In this document: in pieces, positions 1 through 8,845 of the stretch
Numbering within the stretch: position 1 is the first letter of the stretch
Layout: each line of letters opens with the position of its first letter
Assembly (NCBI GenBank): GCA_026552955.1
Contig: JAPMTS010000024.1
Span: 1-49,219, forward strand
Length of the DNA stretch: 49,219 bases
From: Candidatus Methanoperedens sp.
GTDB lineage: Archaea > Halobacteriota > Methanosarcinia > Methanosarcinales > Methanoperedenaceae
Reading direction: 5' to 3'
The notes under the pieces: generated by a model
What the model saw: only the letters and a program-made list of their open reading frames with translations
Told to the model about the DNA's origin: nothing
The model's database searches: none
Translations under genes and position numbers: made by a program

Positions 1-1
1 C

Positions 2-2137
2 AGTGTAAGTGGAATATCCAATTCTACCGGTATTGTTATCTTACCTGTACATCCAACCGATGTGGGTATAATTACTGCCAATGCAACTAAGTTAGGATTT
101 AATAATGGGATAATAACAATAAATGTGACTGCACCAACACCAACATTGAAAGTCGTAGCGAATCCAGCTAATGTAACAGTAGGCACACCTACCAGTGTGA
201 CCTTCAACGTGACCCGATCGGATACTAATGCGCCCGTAAGTAATGCAACAGTCACCCTGAGCGGTCCGGGTGTCAGCACAAACGGAACATCTAATTCTAT
301 CGGAATTTTTTCCACAATTATAAATTCAACAGGAACAGGTGTAATTACTGCAACTGCAAACAAGACAGGATTTAAGGATGGAACAGCAACAATAAATGTG
401 ACTGCACCAACACCAACATTGAAAGTTGTAGTAAATCCAGCAAATATAACTGCAAGAACACCGACCAATGTGAACTTCACAGTGACCCGAATGGATACAA
501 ATGCGCCCGTAAGTAATGCAACAGTCACCCTGACCGGCGCAGCCACAGGTACTGGAACAACGTCGTCTGTCGGAACTACTGTAATAAGCGTTAATGCAAC
601 TTCAGCAGGCGCAATTACTGCAACAGCAAAGATTTCAGGATTTAAGGATGGAACAGCAACAGTGACCGCAAATGCACCACCAACACCACCACCAACAACA
701 CAACCAACAACACAACCAACACCACCACCAACACCACCACCAACACCACCACCAACACCACCACCAACACCACCACCAACAACATCACCATTACCAACAA
801 TCCCAACATTGAAAATCGTAGCAAACCCCATCAATGTGACAGCAGGTACACCTACCAGTGTGACCTTCAACGTGACCCGATTGGATACTAATGCGTCAGT
901 AAATGGTGCAACAATCACACTGACAGGTACTGCTAATAGTACTGGAACAACTTCGTTAGCCGGCACAGTCGCATTAAGCGTAAATGCATCTTCAGCAGGC
1001 AGAATTACTGCGACTGCAAGCATGGCAGGATGTAACAACGGAACAGCAATAATATCTGTGTTTCCAACACCAACATTGAAAGTTACAGCAAATCCAACCA
1101 CGGTAACAGTAGGTACACTGACCGACGTGACCTTCAACGTGACCCGATTGGATACTAATGCACCAGTAAATAGTTCAACCGTCACCCTGAGCGGTCCAGG
1201 TGTCAGCGCAAGTGGAATATCCAATTCTACCGGTATTGTTACCCTAACGGTAAATACAACAGGGACAGGCGCAATTATTGTTAATGCAACCAAGACCGGA
1301 TTTAACAATGGATCAACAACAGTGACATCGGACTCTGTACAAACAACACCACCTCGCAATTCAGGCGGAGGGGGAACGGAGATCAGCTATACCACCAGTG
1401 GCGGGGGCGGCGGTGGAGGTTCGGGAGAGAATCCATACAATATCGAGTTGATCGAAAAATATGACCTGGAAATATCAAAGGATAAGACCACATCTTACTG
1501 GTTCAGGCATTTGAAGAATCCTATAATGTACATCAACATAACGGGCAACACTAACATGGGCATAATCACGACATCCACGGAAGTACTGAAAGGTACCTCA
1601 ATACTCGTAAATAATCCACCGGGAGGTCTTGTCTATAAAAATGTCAATATCTGGGTGGGAACATCTGGTTTTGCAACACCGAGGAACATAAAGGAAGCCC
1701 TCATTAAATTCAGGGTAGACAACACATGGATGAGCAGTAATAGTGTCAAAGGCAGCGATATCGTGTTAGTGAAATGGAACGGAACGGCCTGGATACAGCT
1801 TGAAACAATCGAATTGTCAAGAGATGACGCATATACATTCTTCCAGGGAAAGACAAACGCATTCTCTCCGTTTGCAATAACTACGAAGGTAGCCGGGGCA
1901 AGAACCGGTCTCACATTTACAGACCTGGAAGTTCCGATAGAGTCCGGGGGCATAATGCCGATTAATGATGGAATATCAAATCAGCCCTCTCAAACAGCGA
2001 TTATCACACAAATCGCATCCTCGGGGACCTCGACATGGTCGATTATTTTGGTCCTATTTGTCATCGGAATTATTGCGATTGCAATTTACTTTGTGAGGGT
2101 AAAAAAATGGGAAATCAAATCTTTGGTTCATAAATGA
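2..2137 (+). CDS. Surface protein with Ig-like repeats and PGF-pre-PGF domain (5' end outside window)
   Basis: The frame is open to the left edge. Codons 2-61 continue the same repeat, so the GTG at 62 is not a real start and the gene is partial. About four copies of an Ig-like repeat of roughly 85-90 residues are visible, each opening with a TPTLKV-type strand followed by the VTFNVTR and DTNAPV motifs. A Thr/Pro linker (nt ~676-800) sits between copies two and three. After a Gly-rich stretch comes a domain at about nt 1430-1900 that matches the archaeal PGF-pre-PGF type (key segment YWFRHLKNP), then one C-terminal membrane segment and a short basic tail. Many N-x-S/T sites suggest glycosylation. 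No clear PGF-CTERM sorting motif was seen, so anchoring is probably by the helix itself. It is likely an S-layer-associated or adhesion-type surface protein. Ligand and partner are unknown. Confidence 0.85.
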   Translation, partial: SVSGISNSTGIVILPVHPTDVGIITANATKLGFNNGIITINVTAPTPTLKVVANPANVTVGTPTSVTFNVTRSDTNAPVSNATVTLSGPGVSTNGTSNSIGIFSTIINSTGTGVITATANKTGFKDGTATINVTAPTPTLKVVVNPANITARTPTNVNFTVTRMDTNAPVSNATVTLTGAATGTGTTSSVGTTVISVNATSAGAITATAKISGFKDGTATVTANAPPTPPPTTQPTTQPTPPPTPPPTPPPTPPPTPPPTTSPLPTIPTLKIVANPINVTAGTPTSVTFNVTRLDTNASVNGATITLTGTANSTGTTSLAGTVALSVNASSAGRITATASMAGCNNGTAIISVFPTPTLKVTANPTTVTVGTLTDVTFNVTRLDTNAPVNSSTVTLSGPGVSASGISNSTGIVTLTVNTTGTGAIIVNATKTGFNNGSTTVTSDSVQTTPPRNSGGGGTEISYTTSGGGGGGGSGENPYNIELIEKYDLEISKDKTTSYWFRHLKNPIMYINITGNTNMGIITTSTEVLKGTSILVNNPPGGLVYKNVNIWVGTSGFATPRNIKEALIKFRVDNTWMSSNSVKGSDIVLVKWNGTAWIQLETIELSRDDAYTFFQGKTNAFSPFAITTKVAGARTGLTFTDLEVPIESGGIMPINDGISNQPSQTAIITQIASSGTSTWSIILVLFVIGIIAIAIYFVRVKKWEIKSLVHK
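676..800 (+). repeat. Tandem 12-bp repeat encoding a Thr/Pro linker
   Basis: An in-frame run of the 12-bp unit acaccaccacca (Thr-Pro-Pro-Pro), about five units long, is flanked by ACA CAA/CCA variants. It lies between the second and third Ig-like repeats of the surface protein and encodes an extended, probably rigid spacer. Such a run is prone to slippage, so the copy number may vary between strains or be compressed in assembly. Confidence 0.85.
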
Positions 2138-2177
2138 ACCTGAAAAAAATAGTGAGAAAAAAAATAATGCGAACTGA

Positions 2178-2197
2178 AACGAACTCGTGAGTTCGTT
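2178..2197. terminator. Perfect 9-bp inverted repeat between convergent genes
   Basis: AACGAACTC and GAGTTCGTT form a perfect 9-bp stem around a 2-nt GT spacer, followed on the plus strand by an AT-rich stretch. It lies in the 77-bp gap between the stop of the surface-protein gene and the stop of the minus-strand glycosyltransferase gene, so it could act as a bidirectional terminator. The very short loop would in practice open to four or more bases. Confidence 0.5.
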
Positions 2198-2214
2198 GTT
2201 AATTTTTGATTATT

Positions 2215-3183
2215 TCAGGACGTATTCCAGGGATTATTGAAAGAATCATGTTTTGCGTTCATTTCAACCTCTGGATCAGGGGTTGATAAAATAATTACCT
2301 TTTTCTTATTTTCATTGATCAGTTTGGACATGGCATCAAGTATTATACCGGTGAACATCATGAACGTCCCGATGAGTACGAAAAGTATCATCAACAGCGT
2401 CGGTCCAAAATATAGGCCACCTCCATAATAGAATATTCTCAGAAAACTAAGACCCATCGTCAGTCCAATAATACTTAATATCAATCCTGGTACTGTGAAA
2501 TAAATGAGAGGTCTGTTAAGTTCCATATCATGAATAACATTCGCTAATACTCCGAATCCGTGTTTGATGGGATTCTCAGATGAGCTGTCCACATCATACC
2601 TCACACTTATGCCTACTTCTTTTATCCGCAATCCGGCATTTGCTGCATCCATAAGCATCTCGCTCTCGATGGCAAGCCCATTCGATTTGAATCTGAAAGC
2701 AGGAAAAGTGTGCCTGGCAAACGCCCGAAAACCACTCTGCGTATCAGTGATCTTGAGTCCAGCATTAAGATTTGTTGCCTTATCAAGAATGTTTTGCCCT
2801 ATTCGTCGATAAAAAGGAGTGTTTTCATCATTTCCATTTAAATATCTGCTGCCATTCACCATATCTGCTTCTCCTTTAAGTATAGGAGAAACAAGTTTCC
2901 GGATATCATCAGGGTTATGCTGGCCATCACAATCCATAGTTATTACAACCTTACAGCCGTTCTTTTCCACATGCTCAAAACCTGTCTTAAGTGCCTTGCC
3001 TTTTCCCCTATTTTTAGGATGACGTATCACTTCTGCACCAGCAAGTTTTGCCATCTCTGATGTCCTGTCAGTGCTGCCGTCATCTATTACTAATACGTGG
3101 TCAACATGCTGTTTTGTATGAAGCACCATGCTACCTATAGAAACTTCTTCGTTGTATGCTGGTAAGATCGCTATTATTGTCAT
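2215..3183 (-). CDS. Family 2 glycosyltransferase, dolichyl-phosphate sugar synthase-like, membrane-anchored
   Basis: This 322-residue protein has a GT-A catalytic domain at about 1-215. It shows the nucleotide-binding start IAILPAYNEE, the VIDDGSTD motif and the metal-binding TMDCDGQHNPDD motif. The C-terminal third holds two membrane segments (about 226-250 and 255-282). This is the build of dolichol-phosphate mannose or glucose synthases and related enzymes that move a sugar from a nucleotide onto a polyprenyl-phosphate at the cytoplasmic membrane. A role in N-glycosylation of surface proteins is an inference, supported weakly by the N-glycosylation-site-rich surface protein next door, which is convergent and so not in the same operon. 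The exact sugar cannot be told. The ATG at 3183 fits the family's usual start just before the first beta strand. Confidence 0.85.
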   Translation of the reverse strand: MTIIAILPAYNEEVSIGSMVLHTKQHVDHVLVIDDGSTDRTSEMAKLAGAEVIRHPKNRGKGKALKTGFEHVEKNGCKVVITMDCDGQHNPDDIRKLVSPILKGEADMVNGSRYLNGNDENTPFYRRIGQNILDKATNLNAGLKITDTQSGFRAFARHTFPAFRFKSNGLAIESEMLMDAANAGLRIKEVGISVRYDVDSSSENPIKHGFGVLANVIHDMELNRPLIYFTVPGLILSIIGLTMGLSFLRIFYYGGGLYFGPTLLMILFVLIGTFMMFTGIILDAMSKLINENKKKVIILSTPDPEVEMNAKHDSFNNPWNTS

Positions 3184-3371
3184 AATATCTGAATTACCTT
3201 TATTTCAAGCTCCCTTAATCTATTTTTTTTTTTATGGTGTCTGTTAAATACAATTTCCACCAGAATATAGTAAATATCCCAAGGTACTTAAATTTAACTT
3301 ACAATAATTATTTAATGGCAATTATAATGATTATACTTATTATCATCTGCTATCATAAATATAGATAATTT

Positions 3372-3403
3372 GAACCTCTGCGCGGCTGAAGCCGGGAGAT
3401 TCC
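3372..3403 (-). repeat. Hairpin relic, possible TnpB-element (IS200/IS605 type) end, copy 1
   Basis: Read on the minus strand this segment contains CTCCCG, CTTCA, CG and AGAGG in the same order and spacing as 7101-7132 on the plus strand. The core CGGC-TTCA-GCCG forms a short stem-loop. Hairpins of this style are familiar from the right end (the guide-RNA end) of TnpB-carrying elements in methanogens. That family link rests on memory, whereas the homology between the two copies is visible here. No transposase gene is nearby. Confidence 0.4.
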
Positions 3404-3611
3404 AAGTTCAAATAACCTCTCTGTGGCTCTCATCTTCATTGATTACAGCATCTTCAGCCCCATTTATAGTTGCTTCCGGTTCACTGGTGCAATTTGATCG
3501 TCTCTTGTAAAAGACATATGCGTTAATATAATTTCAAACTAATTTACCTTCCTGTTCAGGACTTCATTTTATGGAAAAAATATTTGTTTGATATGTAGGG
3601 TAAAGTGTGGG

Positions 3612-3672
3612 AAAAACCATTTAAACATGAAAACCAGGTTACCTAATAAGTGGTATCGGAAAGGATAGGTTG
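3612..3672 (+). promoter_or_regulatory. Promoter-like repeat shared with 34135-34200
   Basis: AAAAACCATTTAAAC (3612-3626) is identical to 34135-34149 and looks like an archaeal BRE plus TATA box. GTGGTAT (38 nt downstream, against 39 nt at the other site) and GATAGGTTG (52 against 57 nt) follow in the same order. No gene starts directly downstream here, so the transcript, if any, would be non-coding. Confidence 0.4.
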
Positions 3673-3938
3673 GGATTGTAGTGGGGGTTTGTAAATTTTC
3701 TGGTAAGGTAGTGTTTTTTTTTTTCTGCAATTTTTATGGTGGTTGAGGAAGCCAAAAAATTATCTTTTTTGGTGGACAGTATAGGGGTGGCGAAAATGGC
3801 TCCCTCATTTTACTAATACATCTTATACAAATATAAATAATCCGACAATTATTTTAGTTCTATTTCAGTTTTAATGGTATTGTGAAGTATATTTTAGTTT
3901 TTATTGGTTTATAAGTGGATATAATATGATAAAAATGC

Positions 3939-6005
3939 CTATTTTACTTTAGATCGTAATAATTCCAGCATTTTCCCCGGTTCCGTTTCTGGTAATGCGC
4001 AATTGAAATTTCGGCATACATAGGCAGTAGCCTTGCCCTTCCTGCCTGGAAGGTTTTTTGTATATTCTGAAATATGCGTTATTTCACTTTCTCCATCCGG
4101 CCGGAAAATTACGACCTTATTTGGGATAAATTCTTTTCGAAGGGCTTTTAGCATATCCTTTGTATCAACTGCATGCAAATCCCCTGCAATAACAATTTCC
4201 TGCGAAGGTCCCAAAGCGAAATCAAGCGCTGACATAAGCATAGTAAAACCAACTGGTCCTTTCTCAATTATCCGTGAGAATGCCTGCCCGATAGCTTCTG
4301 CTTTGCGTTCAAGTTCAGGATCAGCCTTTATCCTGCCTAGCCTGACAAGGTTTAACATTGCTACTGAGTTGCCTGAGGGAACTGCCCCATCGTATATGTC
4401 TTTTTTCCTGACCAGGATATTCCCGGCATCCTCAGATGTCATGAAAAATCCACCCTCCCTGTTATCCCAGAAATGCATACGTTGATCTTCATTAAGTTCA
4501 ATAGCTGCTTTCAAATAATGGATATCAAAAGTAGCCTCATAAAGTTCCAATAATCCCCATATAAAGAAAGAATAATCATCTAAAAATCCGGGAATTGCAG
4601 TTTCTCCATCCCTGTAGCGGTGGAAAAGCATCCCTTTTTCGCTACGCATTTTGGAAAGAATAAAATCGGCGGCTTTTTTAGCGGCTTTTGAAAATCCGGG
4701 CTCGTCAAAAGCCTGGGAAGCCTTAGCCAGGGCTGCTATCATCAACCCATTCCAGTCAGTCAGGATCTTGTCATCTTTTCCCGGATGAACGCGGTTTTCA
4801 CGAGCCTTAAATAATTTACCTCGCAATGAGTCAATCATGTTTGCATCTGGAAAATCAGATTCTTCGGGGACAGTTTTTAATAAATAAAAGATATTTCGCC
4901 CATTTCCATCCGGGAAATTACCGTTCCCTTTGATATTGAAGATCTTTGTGACCACTTCATCTTCTTCATTAGCAAGTACCTGGCGTATTTCGTTTTGGGT
5001 CCAGAGATAAAATTTCCCTTCTTCACCCTCACTGTCAGCATCTTCACCTGAATAAAATCCTCCCTCATGTGAGGTCATATCCCTCATTATATAGGTAAGG
5101 ATTTCACAGCTTGTTTTTTTATATTCTTCTTTCCCTGTTGCCTGGTAAGCTTCGGTATACGCCATTACCAGCATCGCCTGGTCGTAGAGCATTTTTTCAA
5201 AATGGGGTATAATCCATTCCGGATCAACCGAATATCGGTGAAAACCAAACCCAATGTGGTCATATATCCCGCCATTATGCATAGCTGAAAGTGTTTTTTC
5301 AACCATCATGAGGGCCATCTTATCTCCCGTTCTCTTCCAGTAACGAAGAAGGAACATAAGGTTATGAGGTGTTGGAAATTTAGGCGCATGACCAAAACCA
5401 CCATGCTCTTCATCGAACAATCCCAGGACCTGTTCATAAGCTTGATGTAATATATCAACACCTGGCTTAACACCTGCGGATGATCCTGTATCAAGTGCAT
5501 CTAAATTTCGGTCTGCTGCATCCTCAACCATATCCCTGTGCGAGTCCCAGAGTTTTTTAACCTGGGGTATGAGTTCCATCATTCCGACCCTGTCGAACCT
5601 GTTTTCTTTCGGGATATAGGTCATAGCGTGAAATGGTTTCTTGTCCTGTGTCAGTATCAAATTAAGCGGCCATCCTCCGCTTCCGGTCATCGCCTGGCAT
5701 AATGCCATATAGATGCTGTCGATGTCAGGTCTTTCTTCCCTGTCAACTTTGATACTTACAAACACATCATTCATCAAAGCGGCAACTTCATTGTCCTCAA
5801 AGGATTCCTTTTCCATAACATGGCACCAGTGGCATGTAGAATATCCGATCGATAGAAAAACAGGTTTATCTTCATTTTTTGCCTTTTCAAATGCTTCCTC
5901 ACCCCATGGATACCAATTTACGGGATTATTTGCATGCTGTAGAAGGTACGGGCTTTTTTCATTGATCAACCTGTTAGGTTTTGTTTTCTTCATGCCTGCA
6001 TTCAT
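3939..6005 (-). CDS. DUF255 thioredoxin-domain protein (YyaL/SPATA20 family)
   Basis: The 688-residue protein has the full-length build of the family. An N-terminal thioredoxin-like domain (about 1-170) carries the typical opening [17 protein letters not shown] and the redox-type motif [13 protein letters not shown] long alpha/alpha-barrel region resembling N-acylglucosamine epimerases follows (about 180-600), then a small C-terminal domain. The family is widespread and conserved, but its reaction is not firmly established. The start ATG at 6005 overlaps the stop of the upstream UPF0316 gene in an ATGA, so the two are translationally coupled. A second in-frame Met four codons later could also serve. 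The two cysteines of the CxxC are intact, so redox activity is possible. It is likely cytoplasmic because no signal peptide is present. Confidence 0.9.
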   Translation of the reverse strand: MNAGMKKTKPNRLINEKSPYLLQHANNPVNWYPWGEEAFEKAKNEDKPVFLSIGYSTCHWCHVMEKESFEDNEVAALMNDVFVSIKVDREERPDIDSIYMALCQAMTGSGGWPLNLILTQDKKPFHAMTYIPKENRFDRVGMMELIPQVKKLWDSHRDMVEDAADRNLDALDTGSSAGVKPGVDILHQAYEQVLGLFDEEHGGFGHAPKFPTPHNLMFLLRYWKRTGDKMALMMVEKTLSAMHNGGIYDHIGFGFHRYSVDPEWIIPHFEKMLYDQAMLVMAYTEAYQATGKEEYKKTSCEILTYIMRDMTSHEGGFYSGEDADSEGEEGKFYLWTQNEIRQVLANEEDEVVTKIFNIKGNGNFPDGNGRNIFYLLKTVPEESDFPDANMIDSLRGKLFKARENRVHPGKDDKILTDWNGLMIAALAKASQAFDEPGFSKAAKKAADFILSKMRSEKGMLFHRYRDGETAIPGFLDDYSFFIWGLLELYEATFDIHYLKAAIELNEDQRMHFWDNREGGFFMTSEDAGNILVRKKDIYDGAVPSGNSVAMLNLVRLGRIKADPELERKAEAIGQAFSRIIEKGPVGFTMLMSALDFALGPSQEIVIAGDLHAVDTKDMLKALRKEFIPNKVVIFRPDGESEITHISEYTKNLPGRKGKATAYVCRNFNCALPETEPGKMLELLRSKVK

Positions 6006-6607
6006 TTTCCCGGCCTCACAAGCCTGAAAAAACCCGGGAAATCACCCATTGATCTTTGTTTGTGGGGCGGAAATATACCTTCACTTGCAGACCTGACCTC
6101 CTCTATGGAGTAAAAAGCCCTGGGATTGAACCTTTTAATTATTCCTGTAATTTTTTCAAGGTCTCGTCGCTTAATGATAGTATAAATGATTTTTACACTT
6201 CCCGTCGCTCCCTCCGCGTTAATGCTCGTAACACCAAAACTCTCTGACCTGAGTAATTCTATTAGCATGGATCCTTCATTTTTTGTAATAATTCGAACGA
6301 TAAGGGTACCTATTGCCATTTTCTCTTCTATCCAGATACCCACGAAGTTTCCACAGGCAAAACCCCCTGCATAGGCAACATAATAAGTAATATTTGTCAA
6401 ATTGCCAAAGACCTGGCCGATCGCAAAGAGCCAGATAATTATTTCAAAAAATCCAAAAACCGGGGCAAGCCATTTCATGCCCCTTGAAACAAATATTATC
6501 CTGATAGTTCCGAATGTAACATCTGCAATACGAGCTAAAAAAATAAGAATTGGCAATATGATCAACGAAAAAGTTCCTGAATCAAAGATATTTTCCATAT
6601 TCTCCAC
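6002..6607 (-). CDS. UPF0316 membrane protein (DUF5698/DUF2179)
   Basis: The 201-residue protein has three hydrophobic segments in the first half (about 10-105) with the family motifs [15 protein letters not shown] and [17 protein letters not shown] soluble DUF2179-type ferredoxin-like domain follows (about 105-180). UPF0316 proteins are integral membrane proteins of unknown function. The reading begins at a GTG at 6607, and an ATG nine bases downstream is an alternative start. It sits 4 bases after the rpp21 gene and overlaps the DUF255 gene by 4 bases (ATGA), so the three genes form one minus-strand operon. Nothing in the sequence tells what ligand the DUF2179 domain would bind. Confidence 0.88.
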   Translation of the reverse strand: MENMENIFDSGTFSLIILPILIFLARIADVTFGTIRIIFVSRGMKWLAPVFGFFEIIIWLFAIGQVFGNLTNITYYVAYAGGFACGNFVGIWIEEKMAIGTLIVRIITKNEGSMLIELLRSESFGVTSINAEGATGSVKIIYTIIKRRDLEKITGIIKRFNPRAFYSIEEVRSASEGIFPPHKQRSMGDFPGFFRLVRPGK

Positions 6608-6611
6608 TATT

Positions 6612-6929
6612 TTAATAAGGCCATCTCATTTGTTTTCCACATGTTGAACATGTTGTAGATATATGGGTGCCCCGGAGCCTTGTGTGCGCTGTTGCACCCT
6701 GGACCAAATATGCATGACAGTGCCTGCATATCTGCTTCTTAAACTCTTGCGGGATCCTGACCCTGTATCTCATCCCAATTTTCCTTGCCAGCTGCACATA
6801 TCGGTTGCTATAACCGGGATTTTCCTTGAATTCGGTTCGAGCAAGCTCAAAAAGCCGGATGATGCGCTGGTAAGCCATATCTTTTGCCCAATCTTTTTGT
6901 TTTTTGCGCATAAAAGAAGTAATTGTCAC
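6612..6929 (-). CDS. rnp4: Ribonuclease P protein component 4 (Rpp21)
   Basis: This 105-residue protein matches archaeal Rpp21/Rpr2. A helical N-terminal part rich in Lys and Arg (about 8-60) is followed by a zinc ribbon with CRHC near residue 70 and CSTC near residue 96, and a short aromatic tail. It is a protein subunit of archaeal RNase P, which trims the 5' leader of pre-tRNA. In the known complex it pairs with Rpp29 to support substrate recognition by the RNA. The length is normal for the family. It is the first gene of a minus-strand operon with the UPF0316 and DUF255 genes. The start ATG at 6929 is the only Met that keeps the full N-terminal helix; an internal Met at residue 7 is possible. 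Confidence 0.93.
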   Translation of the reverse strand: MTITSFMRKKQKDWAKDMAYQRIIRLFELARTEFKENPGYSNRYVQLARKIGMRYRVRIPQEFKKQICRHCHAYLVQGATAHTRLRGTHISTTCSTCGKQMRWPY

Positions 6930-7100
6930 GGGATTACAAATAATGTTCGTAGAAAAGAAGGTGAAGTTTTATTTTTGAACCAATGGTTCATGGCCGACTC
7001 TGTGGTTGATTTTCTTTGCCAGGACATGATTACCCGGAATAAATGAGAAAATCATAACAGGTCAGGCATATTACAGAAATCTGGTTCAAAGGGGAAAGAA

Positions 7101-7132
7101 AGCTCCCGACTTCAATCGTGGAGAGGGTCTCA
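7101..7132 (+). repeat. Hairpin relic, possible TnpB-element end, copy 2
   Basis: CTCCCGA (7103-7109) pairs with TCG-T-GGAG (7116-7123) around a CTTCAA loop. The segment is homologous, in opposite orientation, to 3372-3403, and differences fall mainly at loop-side or paired positions. It lies in the 219-bp gap between the ubiA stop and the rpp21 start. An inverted repeat TGAACC-aat-GGTTCA lies upstream at about 6976-6990. No transposase gene remains. Confidence 0.4.
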
Positions 7133-7148
7133 ATTAGAACAGCAGGAT

Positions 7149-8036
7149 TTATGTTTTGGCTGCCCTGAAAATTATATCTATTACCGTAAATGCCAGCATG
7201 CTCAAACTCACGGCCGCATTTACATTAAAGAAGGCAACCTGGACTTTGGAAAAATTATCAGCTTTGACAAGAATATGTTCATACAATATAAGAGCGGCAA
7301 TTACCACAAGCCCTATCTTAAAAATATTCCCGAGATCTAGCACGAACATCAACCATACGAGAAGTGCAAGCATCAAAAGATGTGACAGGAACGAAATAAA
7401 AAGCGCTCTTTTTACTCCAAAAACAGCAGGCACCGAATACAACCTGTTCTTAAGGTCAAAATCAATATCCATCAGTGAATATATTATATCAAATCCGGCC
7501 ACCCATAAAGTGACCGCGAACATAAGGATCAGCATCGCGATCTCATTTGTTCCAAAAGGATAATTGAATTGTCCGGCTACGGCAAGCCATCCTCCCACAG
7601 GCGCATAACCCAGGTTCAAACCAAGGAAGAAATGTGATATGGGAAGGCTTCTTTTAAGATAAGGATATAGTATTGAAGTAACGGGAATAACAGGTGCAAG
7701 TAACAGGCATAATGGATTCAATTTATATGCTGAATAAAAAAGGAACAAATATGATATTATGATTATTGCCCACACTTCTATTAATGATATCCTGCCAGAG
7801 GGAAGTTCGCGATTCAGTGTCCTGGGATTTTTTGCATCAATGTCCCTGTCAATAAGGTTATTCAAAGCCATTGCAGCACTTCGTGCTCCCAGGAAAGCAA
7901 GTCCTACCCAGAACAGAATCGGGATGGCTGGAACGCCACCGCTTGCAAGAAAAGCTCCTAGATAGGCAAAAGGGATAGCAAAAAGCGTATGCTTGAGCAT
8001 CACGAAATCCGAAAATATTTTCAATTTTTTCAGCAT
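7149..8036 (-). CDS. ubiA: UbiA family prenyltransferase (4-hydroxybenzoate polyprenyltransferase-like)
   Basis: This 295-residue integral membrane protein has about eight to nine hydrophobic helices. It shows the two Asp-rich motifs of the family: NLIDRDIDAKNPRT near residue 60 (NDxxDxxxD type) and YSLMDIDFDLKNR near residue 187. These bind Mg-diphosphate of the prenyl donor. The sequence is most like the 4-hydroxybenzoate polyprenyltransferase group, which attaches a polyprenyl chain to an aromatic ring in quinone synthesis. A nearby minus-strand UbiD-type decarboxylase supports a quinone route, but UbiA enzymes also make archaeal lipids and heme O, so the substrate is inferred. The ATG at 8036 is 44 bases from the start of the divergent GPN GTPase gene, and the two share a compact promoter region. 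Confidence 0.88.
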   Translation of the reverse strand: MLKKLKIFSDFVMLKHTLFAIPFAYLGAFLASGGVPAIPILFWVGLAFLGARSAAMALNNLIDRDIDAKNPRTLNRELPSGRISLIEVWAIIIISYLFLFYSAYKLNPLCLLLAPVIPVTSILYPYLKRSLPISHFFLGLNLGYAPVGGWLAVAGQFNYPFGTNEIAMLILMFAVTLWVAGFDIIYSLMDIDFDLKNRLYSVPAVFGVKRALFISFLSHLLMLALLVWLMFVLDLGNIFKIGLVVIAALILYEHILVKADNFSKVQVAFFNVNAAVSLSMLAFTVIDIIFRAAKT

Positions 8037-8080
8037 GAATAATCTTTTCTCTCTTGACCGATATTAACAACCTGATAGCA

Positions 8081-8845
8081 ATGATTAACCTTTATTTTAT
8101 CGGCTCGGCGGGAAGTGGCAAGTCTTCACTTACGAATGCTTTTTTCGGATGGATGGAAAACCAGAGATATGATTCAATTACGGTAAATCTTGACCCGGGC
8201 ATCGAAAAAGCTCCTTATGTTCCTGATGTGGATATCAGGGACTGGGTAAAACTGGATGATGTAATGGAAGAATATAACGTTGGGCCAAATGGCGCCCAGG
8301 TACTTGCTGCTGATCTTCTTGCTTTGAATATCGACGAAATGAAAGAAATAATTGAAAGCTTTGAATCCGATTATGTCATTTTTGATACTCCCGGGCAGAT
8401 GGAATTGTTCGTGCTTCGCCAGTCGGGTAAATTCCTTATTGATACTCTGGGCGCCGACCAGTCAATTATCGGTTTCCTGTATGACCCCATAATTTCAAAA
8501 ACTCCTTCAGGTTTTATTTCATTAATGCTCCAGGCGGCATCAGTTCAGGTCAGGTTCAATGTTCCTTTTCTCAATATCCTGCCAAAATCCGATCTGCTGA
8601 CCGAAGATGAACGAAACAGGATAATCAATTGGAGCATGAATATGGTGGATCTTGAAGATGAAATCCATAATGAGACACCATCAATGCAAAGCCAGCTCAG
8701 TATAGAGTTCCTTTCTGCTTTAAAATCATTCGGGGCAAGCCAGAATATCATCCCTGCCTCATCTACCTATGGTTCAGGAATGGAAGACATATACAACACG
8801 GTTCAGCAGATATATTTCGGAGGCGAGGACCTGAGCAGGGATTAA
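8081..8845 (+). CDS. GPN-loop GTPase
   Basis: The protein is 254 residues from the ATG at 8081. That start places the P-loop GSAGSGKS at residues 8-15, as is normal; a TTG 27 bases upstream would add a weak extension. Further motifs are the signature GPN loop within NVGPNGA, DTPGQ in switch II (G3), and PKSDLL as the NKxD-equivalent base-recognition loop. Archaeal members are homodimeric GTPases. Their eukaryotic relatives (GPN1-3) act in RNA polymerase II assembly and nuclear import, and the archaeal role is not settled. The gene is divergent from ubiA, and its last 4 bases overlap the stop of the minus-strand ubiD gene. No operon partner is visible on its own strand. Confidence 0.9.
   Translation: MINLYFIGSAGSGKSSLTNAFFGWMENQRYDSITVNLDPGIEKAPYVPDVDIRDWVKLDDVMEEYNVGPNGAQVLAADLLALNIDEMKEIIESFESDYVIFDTPGQMELFVLRQSGKFLIDTLGADQSIIGFLYDPIISKTPSGFISLMLQAASVQVRFNVPFLNILPKSDLLTEDERNRIINWSMNMVDLEDEIHNETPSMQSQLSIEFLSALKSFGASQNIIPASSTYGSGMEDIYNTVQQIYFGGEDLSRD

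Larger units (their letters stand above)
3184..3938. other. Long AT-rich non-coding interval
   Basis: These 755 bases carry no convincing gene in any frame. They hold a short hairpin relic at 3372-3403 that is homologous to one at 7101-7132, a promoter-like repeat at 3612-3672 shared with 34135-34200, a long T-run near 3714-3723, and an 11-base ATTGTAGTGGG match (3675-3685) to the tandem hairpin repeat at 10.7 kb. An unannotated small RNA starting near 3645 is possible. Nothing else was recognised. Confidence 0.6.

Noticed and set aside
642-824. Minus-strand frame encoding a Val/Leu-rich 60-residue peptide
   Set aside because: It is only the reverse reading of the Thr/Pro linker repeat of the surface protein (ACC/CCA runs read as GGT/TGG-type codons). 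There is no ribosome site and no independent support.
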